This document shows positions 58,901 to 64,000 of a stretch of DNA of 64,000 bases, one piece after another. The translations under genes and the position numbers were made by a program. The stretch is from assembly GCA_032433765.1 (NCBI GenBank), contig JAVIAB010000156.1, positions 84,613,015 through 84,677,014 on the forward strand. Reading direction: 5' to 3'. How positions within the stretch are numbered: the stretch's first letter is position 1; the number at the start of each line of letters is the position of its first letter. Source of the DNA: Megaustenia siamemsis (Eukaryota > Mollusca > Gastropoda > Stylommatophora > Ariophantidae). The notes beneath the pieces were generated by a model, which was not told the origin of the DNA, ran no database searches, and worked only from the letters and a program-made list of their open reading frames with translations.

Positions 58901-61900
58901 TCGCTAGATGACACTTGTACGAGGAGGAGCTTAAGGGAACAGTCGAGTCTCGCTAGATGACACTAGTACGAGGAGGAGCTTAAGGGAGCAGTCGAGTCTC
59001 GCTAGATGACACTTGTACGAGGAGGAGCTTAAGGGAACAGTCGAGTCTCGCTAGATGACACTAGTACGAGGAGGAGCTTAAGGGAGCAGTCGAGTCTCGC
59101 TAGATGACACTTGTACGAGGAGGAGCTTAAGGGAGCAGTCGAGTCTCGCTAGATGACACTTGTACGAGGAGGAGTTAAGGGATAGTCGAGTCTCGCTAGA
59201 TGACACTTGTTCGAGGAGGAGCTTAAGGGAACAGTCGAGTCTCGCTAGATGACACTTGTTCCAGGAGGAGCTTAAGGGAACAGTCGAGTCTCGCTAGATG
59301 ACACTTGCATGACGAGGAGCTTAAGGGAGCAGTCGAGCCTCGCTAGATGACACTTGTAAAGGAGGAGCTTAAGGGAACAGTCGAGCCTCGCTAGATGACA
59401 CTTGTACGAGGAGGAGCTTAAGGAAGCAGTCGAGTCTCGCTAGATGACACTTGTACGAGGAGGAGCTTAAGGGAGCAGTCGAGTCTGCTAGATGACACTG
59501 TACGAGGAGGAGCTTAAGGGAACAGTCGAGTCTCGCTAGATGACACTTGTAAAGGAGGAGCTTAAGGGAACAGTCGAGTCTCGCTAGATGACACTTGTGC
59601 GAGGAGGAGCTTAAGGGAGCAGTCGAGTCTCGCTAGATGACACTAGTACGAGGAGGAGCTTAAGGGACAGTCGAGTCTCGCTAGATGACACTTGTACGAG
59701 GAGGAGCTTAAGGGAGCAGTCGAGTCTCGCTAGATGACACTTGTTCGAGGAGGAGCTTAAGGGAGCAGTCGAGTCTCGCTAGATGACACTTGTACGAGGA
59801 GGAGCTTAAGGGAACAGTCGAGTCTCGCTAGATGACACTTGTACGAGGAGGAGCTTAAGGGAACAGTCGAGTCTCGCTAGATGACACTAGTACGAGGAGG
59901 AGCTTAAGGGAGCAGTCGAGTCTCGCTAGATGACACTTGTCGAGGAGGAGCTTAAGGGAACAGTCGAGTCTCGCTAGATGACACTTGTCCAGGAGGAGCT
60001 TAAGGGAACAGTCGAGTCTCGCTAGATGACACTTGTGACGAGGAGCTTAAGGGAACAGTCGAGTCTCGCTAGATGACACTTGTATAAGGAGGAGCTTAAG
60101 GGAACAGTCGAGCCTCGCTAGATGACACTTGTATAAGGAGGAGCTTAAGGGAACAGTCGAGTCTCGCTAGATGACACTTGTATAAGGAGGAGCTTAAGGG
60201 AACAGTCGAGTCTCGCTAGATGACACTTGTGCGAGGAGGAGCTTAAGGGAGCAGTCGAGTCTCGCTAGATGACACTAGTACGAGGAGGAGCTTAAGGGAG
60301 CAGTCGAGTCTCGCTAGATGACACTTGTACGAGGAGGAGCTTAAGGGAGCAGTCGAGTCTCGCTAGATGACACTTTTCCAGGAGGAGCTTAAGGGAGCAG
60401 TCGAGTCTCGCTAGATGACACTAGTACGAGGAGGAGCTTAAGGGAACAGTCGAGTCTCGCTAGATGACACTTGTACGAGGAGGAGCTTAAGGGAACAGTC
60501 GAGTCTCGCTAGATGACACTTGTACGAGGAGGAGCTTAAGGGAGCAGTCGAGTCTCGCTAGATGACACTTGTACGAGGAGGAGTTAAGGGAGTAGTCGAG
60601 TCTCGCTAGATGACACTTGTTCGAGGAGGAGCTTAAGGGAACAGTCGAGTCTCGCTAGATGACACTTGTTCCAGGAGGAGCTTAAGGGAACAGTCGAGTC
60701 TCGCTAGATGACACTTGTATGACGAGGAGCTTAAGGGAGCAGTCGAGTCTCGCTAGATGACACTTGTAAAAGGAGGAGCTTAAGGGAACAGTCGAGCCTC
60801 GCTAGATGACACTTGTACAGGAGGAGCTTAAGGAACAGTCGAGTCTCGCTAGATGACACTTGTACGACGAGGAGCTTAAGGGACAGTCGAGTCTCGCTAG
60901 ATGACACTTGTACGAGGAGGAGCTTAAGGGAACAGTCGAGCCTCGCTAGATGACACTTGTATAAGGAGGAGCTTAAGGGAACAGTCGAGTCTCGCTAGAT
61001 GACACTTGTGCGAGGAGGAGCTTAAGGGAGCAGTCGAGTCTCGCTAGATGACACTTTACGAGGAGGAGCTTAAGGGAGCAGTCGAGTCTCGCTAGATGAC
61101 ACTTGTACGAGGAGGAGCTTAAGGGAGCAGTCGAGTCTCGCTAGATGACACTTGTTCGAGGAGGAGCTTAAGGGAACAGTCGAGTCTCGCTAGATGACAC
61201 TTGTACGAGGAGGAGCTTAAGGGAACAGTCGAGTCTCGCTAGATGACACTTGTACGAGGAGGAGCTTAAGGGAACAGTCGAGTCTCGCTAGATGACACTA
61301 GTACGAGGAGGAGCTTAAGGAGCAGTCGAGTCTCGCTAGATGACACTTGTACGAGGAGGAGCTTAAGGGAGCAGTCGAGTCTGCTAGATGACACTTGTAC
61401 GAGGAGGAGCTTAAGGGAACAGTCGAGTCTCGCTAGATGACACTTGTATAGGAGGAGCTTAAGGGAACAGTCGAGTCTCGCTAGATGACACTTGTACGAG
61501 GAGGAGTTAAGGGAGTAGTCGAGTCTCGCTAGATGACACTTGTTCGAGGAGGAGCTTAAGGGAACAGTCGAGTCTCGCTAGATGACACTTGTATAAGGAG
61601 GAGCTTAAGGGAACAGTCGAGCCTCGCTAGATGACACTTGTATAAGGAGGAGCTTAAGGGAACAGTCGAGTCTCGCTAGATGACACTTGTATAAGGAGGA
61701 GCTTAAGGGAACAGTCGAGTCTCGCTAGATGACACTTGTGCGAGGAGGAGCTTAAGGGAGCAGTCGAGTCTCGCTAGATGACACTTGTACGAGGAGGAGC
61801 TTAAGGGAGCAGTCGAGTCTCGCTAGATGACACTTGTTCGAGGAGGAGCTTAAGGGAACAGTCGAGTCTCGCTAGATGACACTTGTTCGAGGAGGAGCTT

Positions 61901-64000
61901 AAGGGAACAGTCGAGTCTCGCTAGATGACACTTGTACGAGGAGGAGCTTAAGGAACAGTCGAGTCTCGCTAGATGACACTTGTACGAGGAGGAGCTTAAG
62001 AAGCAGTCGAGTCTCGCTAGATGACACTTGTACGAGGAGGAGCTTAAGGGAGCAGTCGAGTCCTGCTAGATGACACGTGTACGAGGAGGAGCTTAAGGGA
62101 ACAGTCGAGTCTCGCTAGATGACACTTGTATAAGGAGGAGCTTAAGGAACAGTCGAGTCTCGCTAGATGACACTTGTACGAGGAGGAGTTTAAGGGAGTA
62201 GTCGAGTCTCGCTAGATGACACTTGTTCGAGGAGGAGCTTAAGGGAACAGTCGAGTCTCGCTAGATGACACTTGTACGAGGAGGAGCTTAAGGGAACAGT
62301 CGAGTCTCGCTAGATGACACTTGTATAGGAGGAGCTTAAGGGAACAGTCGAGTCTCGCTAGATGACACTTGTACGAGGAGGAGCTTAAGGGAGTAGTCGA
62401 GTCTCGCTAGATGACACTTGTTCGAGGAGGAGCTTAAGGGACAGTCGAGTCTCGCTAGATGACACTTGTTCCAGGAGGAGCTTAAGGGAACAGTCGAGTC
62501 TCGCTAGATGACACTTGCATGACGAGGAGCTTAAGGGAACAGTCGAGTCTCGCTAGATGACACTTGTATAAGGAGGAGCTTAAGGGAACAGTCGAGTCTC
62601 GCTAGATGACACTTGTATAAGGAGGAGCTTAAGCGAACAGTCGAGTCTCGCTAGATGACACTTGTATAAGGAGGAGCTTAAGGGAACAGTCGAGTCTCGC
62701 TAGATGACACTTGTGCGAGGAGGAGCTTAAGGGAGCAGTCGAGTCTCGCTAGATGACACTTGTACGAGGAGGAGCTTAAGGGAGCAGTCGAGTCTCGCTA
62801 GATGACACTTGTACGAGGAGGAGCTTAAGGGAGCAGTCGAGTCTCGCTAGATGACACTTGTACAGGAGGAGCTTAAGGGAGCAGTCGAGTCTCGCTAGAT
62901 GACACTTGTACGAGGAGGAGCTTAAGGGAACAGTCGAGTCTCGCTAGATGACACTTGTACGAGGAGGAGCTTAAGGGAACAGTCGAGTCTCGCTAGATGA
63001 CACTTGTACGAGGAGGAGCTTAAGGGAGCAGTCGAGTCTCGCTAGATGACACTTGTACGAGGAGGAGTTAAGGGAGTAGTCGAGTCTCGCTAGATGACAC
63101 TTGTTCGAGGAGGAGCTTAAGGAACAGTCGAGTCTCGCTAGATGACACTTGTTCGAGGAGGAGCTTAAGGGAACAGTCGAGTCTCGCTAGATGACACTTG
63201 CATGACGAGGAGCTTAAGGAGCAGTCGAGCCTCGCTAGATGACACTTGTAAAAGGAGGAGCTTAAGGGAACAGTCGAGTCTCGCTAGATGACACTTGTAT
63301 AAGGAGGAGCTTAAGGGAACAGTCGAGTCTCGCTAGATGACACTTGTACGAGGAGGAGCTTAAGGGAGCAGTCGAGTCTCGCTAGATGACACTTGTACGA
63401 GGAGGAGCTTAAGGGAGCAGTCGAGTCTCGCTAGATGACACTTGTACGAGGAGGAGCTTAAGGGAGCAGTCGAGTCTCGCTAGATGACACTTGTACGAGG
63501 AGGAGCTTAAGGGAGCAGTCGAGTCTCGCTAGATGACACTTGTACGAGGAGGAGCTTAAGGGAACAGTCGAGTCTCGCTAGATGACACTTGTACGAGGAG
63601 GAGCTTAAGGGAGCAGTCGAGTCTCGCTAGATGACACTTGTACGAGGAGGAGCTTAAGGGAACAGTCGAGTCTCGCTAGATGACACTAGTACGAGGAGGA
63701 GCTTAAGGGAGCAGTCGAGTCTCGCTAGATGACACTTGTACGAGGAGGAGCTTAAGGGAGCAGTCGAGTCTCGCTAGATGACACTTGTACGAGGAGGAGC
63801 TTAAGGGAAGTAGTCGAGTCTCGCTAGATGACACTTGTTCGAGGAGGAGCTTAAGGGAACAGTCGAGTCTCGCTAGATGACACTTGTTCAGGAGGAGCTT
63901 AAGGGAACAGTCGAGTCTCGCTAGATGACACTTGCATGACGAGGAGCTTAAGGGAGCAGTCGAGTCCTCGCTAGATGACACTTGTAAAAGGAGGAGCTTA

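Larger units (their letters stand above)
14617..64000. repeat. 49-bp satellite array, at least 49.4 kb, running off the right edge
   Basis: About a thousand head-to-tail monomers, all in one orientation. The consensus is 49 bp: ggaacagtcgagtctcgcta, gatgacacttgtacgaggag, gagcttaag. Its GC content is about 51 percent, higher than the left flank. Most variation falls in the middle (acttgtacgagg, acttgttcgagg, acttgttccagg, acttgcatgacgagg, acttgtataagg, acttgtgcgagg, actagtacgagg, acttgtaaaagg, actttttcgagg) and after cttaag (ggaacag, ggagcag, ggagtag, gaagcag, cgaacagcc). The motif cagtcgagtctcgctag and the palindrome cttaag are nearly constant. There is no coding: 49 leaves one base over, so frames rotate and a stop falls about once per three monomers; the 75-92-codon frames at 14504-14740, 49304-49531 and 63703-63981 come from indels. 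There are no spacers and no interrupting transposon. It may be a centromeric, pericentromeric or subtelomeric satellite; the sequence does not say which. Confidence 0.98.

Noticed and set aside
14617..64000. CRISPR-like array
   Set aside because: The repeat units abut directly with no unique spacers, the repeat is not a partial palindrome with cas genes nearby, and the DNA is eukaryotic.
14617..64000. CENP-B box or telomere motif in the satellite monomer
   Set aside because: The ttcgagg variants do not continue into the required CENP-B pattern, and no TTAGGG-type repeat is present.

Overview
The window is repeat-dominated eukaryotic DNA from a metazoan. Fragments of LINE reverse transcriptase, tRNA-headed SINEs with Pol III A and B boxes, and many minisatellites fit an invertebrate, perhaps a mollusc. 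That placement is inferred from the look of the repeats and is not proved. I find no intact host protein gene, no rRNA and no functional tRNA gene. Almost every long open frame is a translation of a tandem repeat or a fragment of a LINE.

Left part (1-14,516), AT-rich and mosaic. It opens with a 52-bp array that runs off the left edge (1-449). Next come a LINE-A 3' fragment (970-1513), a 27-bp array (1662-1848) and a minus-strand LINE-B fragment (1862-2334). A belt of three larger minisatellites follows: 41/42 bp (2541-3867), 11 bp (3927-4944) and 23 bp (5091-5695). A second LINE-A copy (6321-7428) has a perfect 14-bp target-site duplication (TSD) and carries a nested LINE-B (6539-6852) with its own TSD. 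Then come SINE1 copies (7834-8087 minus; 8594-8854 plus), a roughly 420-bp repeat of unknown family present twice (8952-9370, 10860-11282), and a 44-bp pyrimidine-rich array (9440-10147). LINE-C (10686-12600) is split by a 1.2-kb retroposon-like insertion (10844-12065). A 30-bp array (12601-13685) is itself interrupted by a SINE1 and an internally deleted LINE-B, both inserted at the same point of the monomer.

A 100-base N gap (14,517-14,616) separates this mosaic from the right part. From 14,617 to the right edge (64,000), 49.4 kb consist only of head-to-tail monomers of about 49 bp in one orientation, roughly a thousand copies. It is a satellite array that continues beyond the window. Diagnostic monomer variants recur in a fixed order, giving a higher-order repeat of about 32-36 monomers (1.6-1.8 kb) in the left half. 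The array grows more uniform to the right and has several scrambled monomers at 40.8-44 kb that may be assembly or consensus errors.

No genes act together here. What the window records is the history of nested retroposon insertion and tandem-repeat growth, with a large satellite as its main structure. I found no convincing new molecular system. The best leads are the satellite's higher-order structure, the two LINE RT regions split by later insertions with readable junctions, and the two insertions at one position of the 30-bp monomer.
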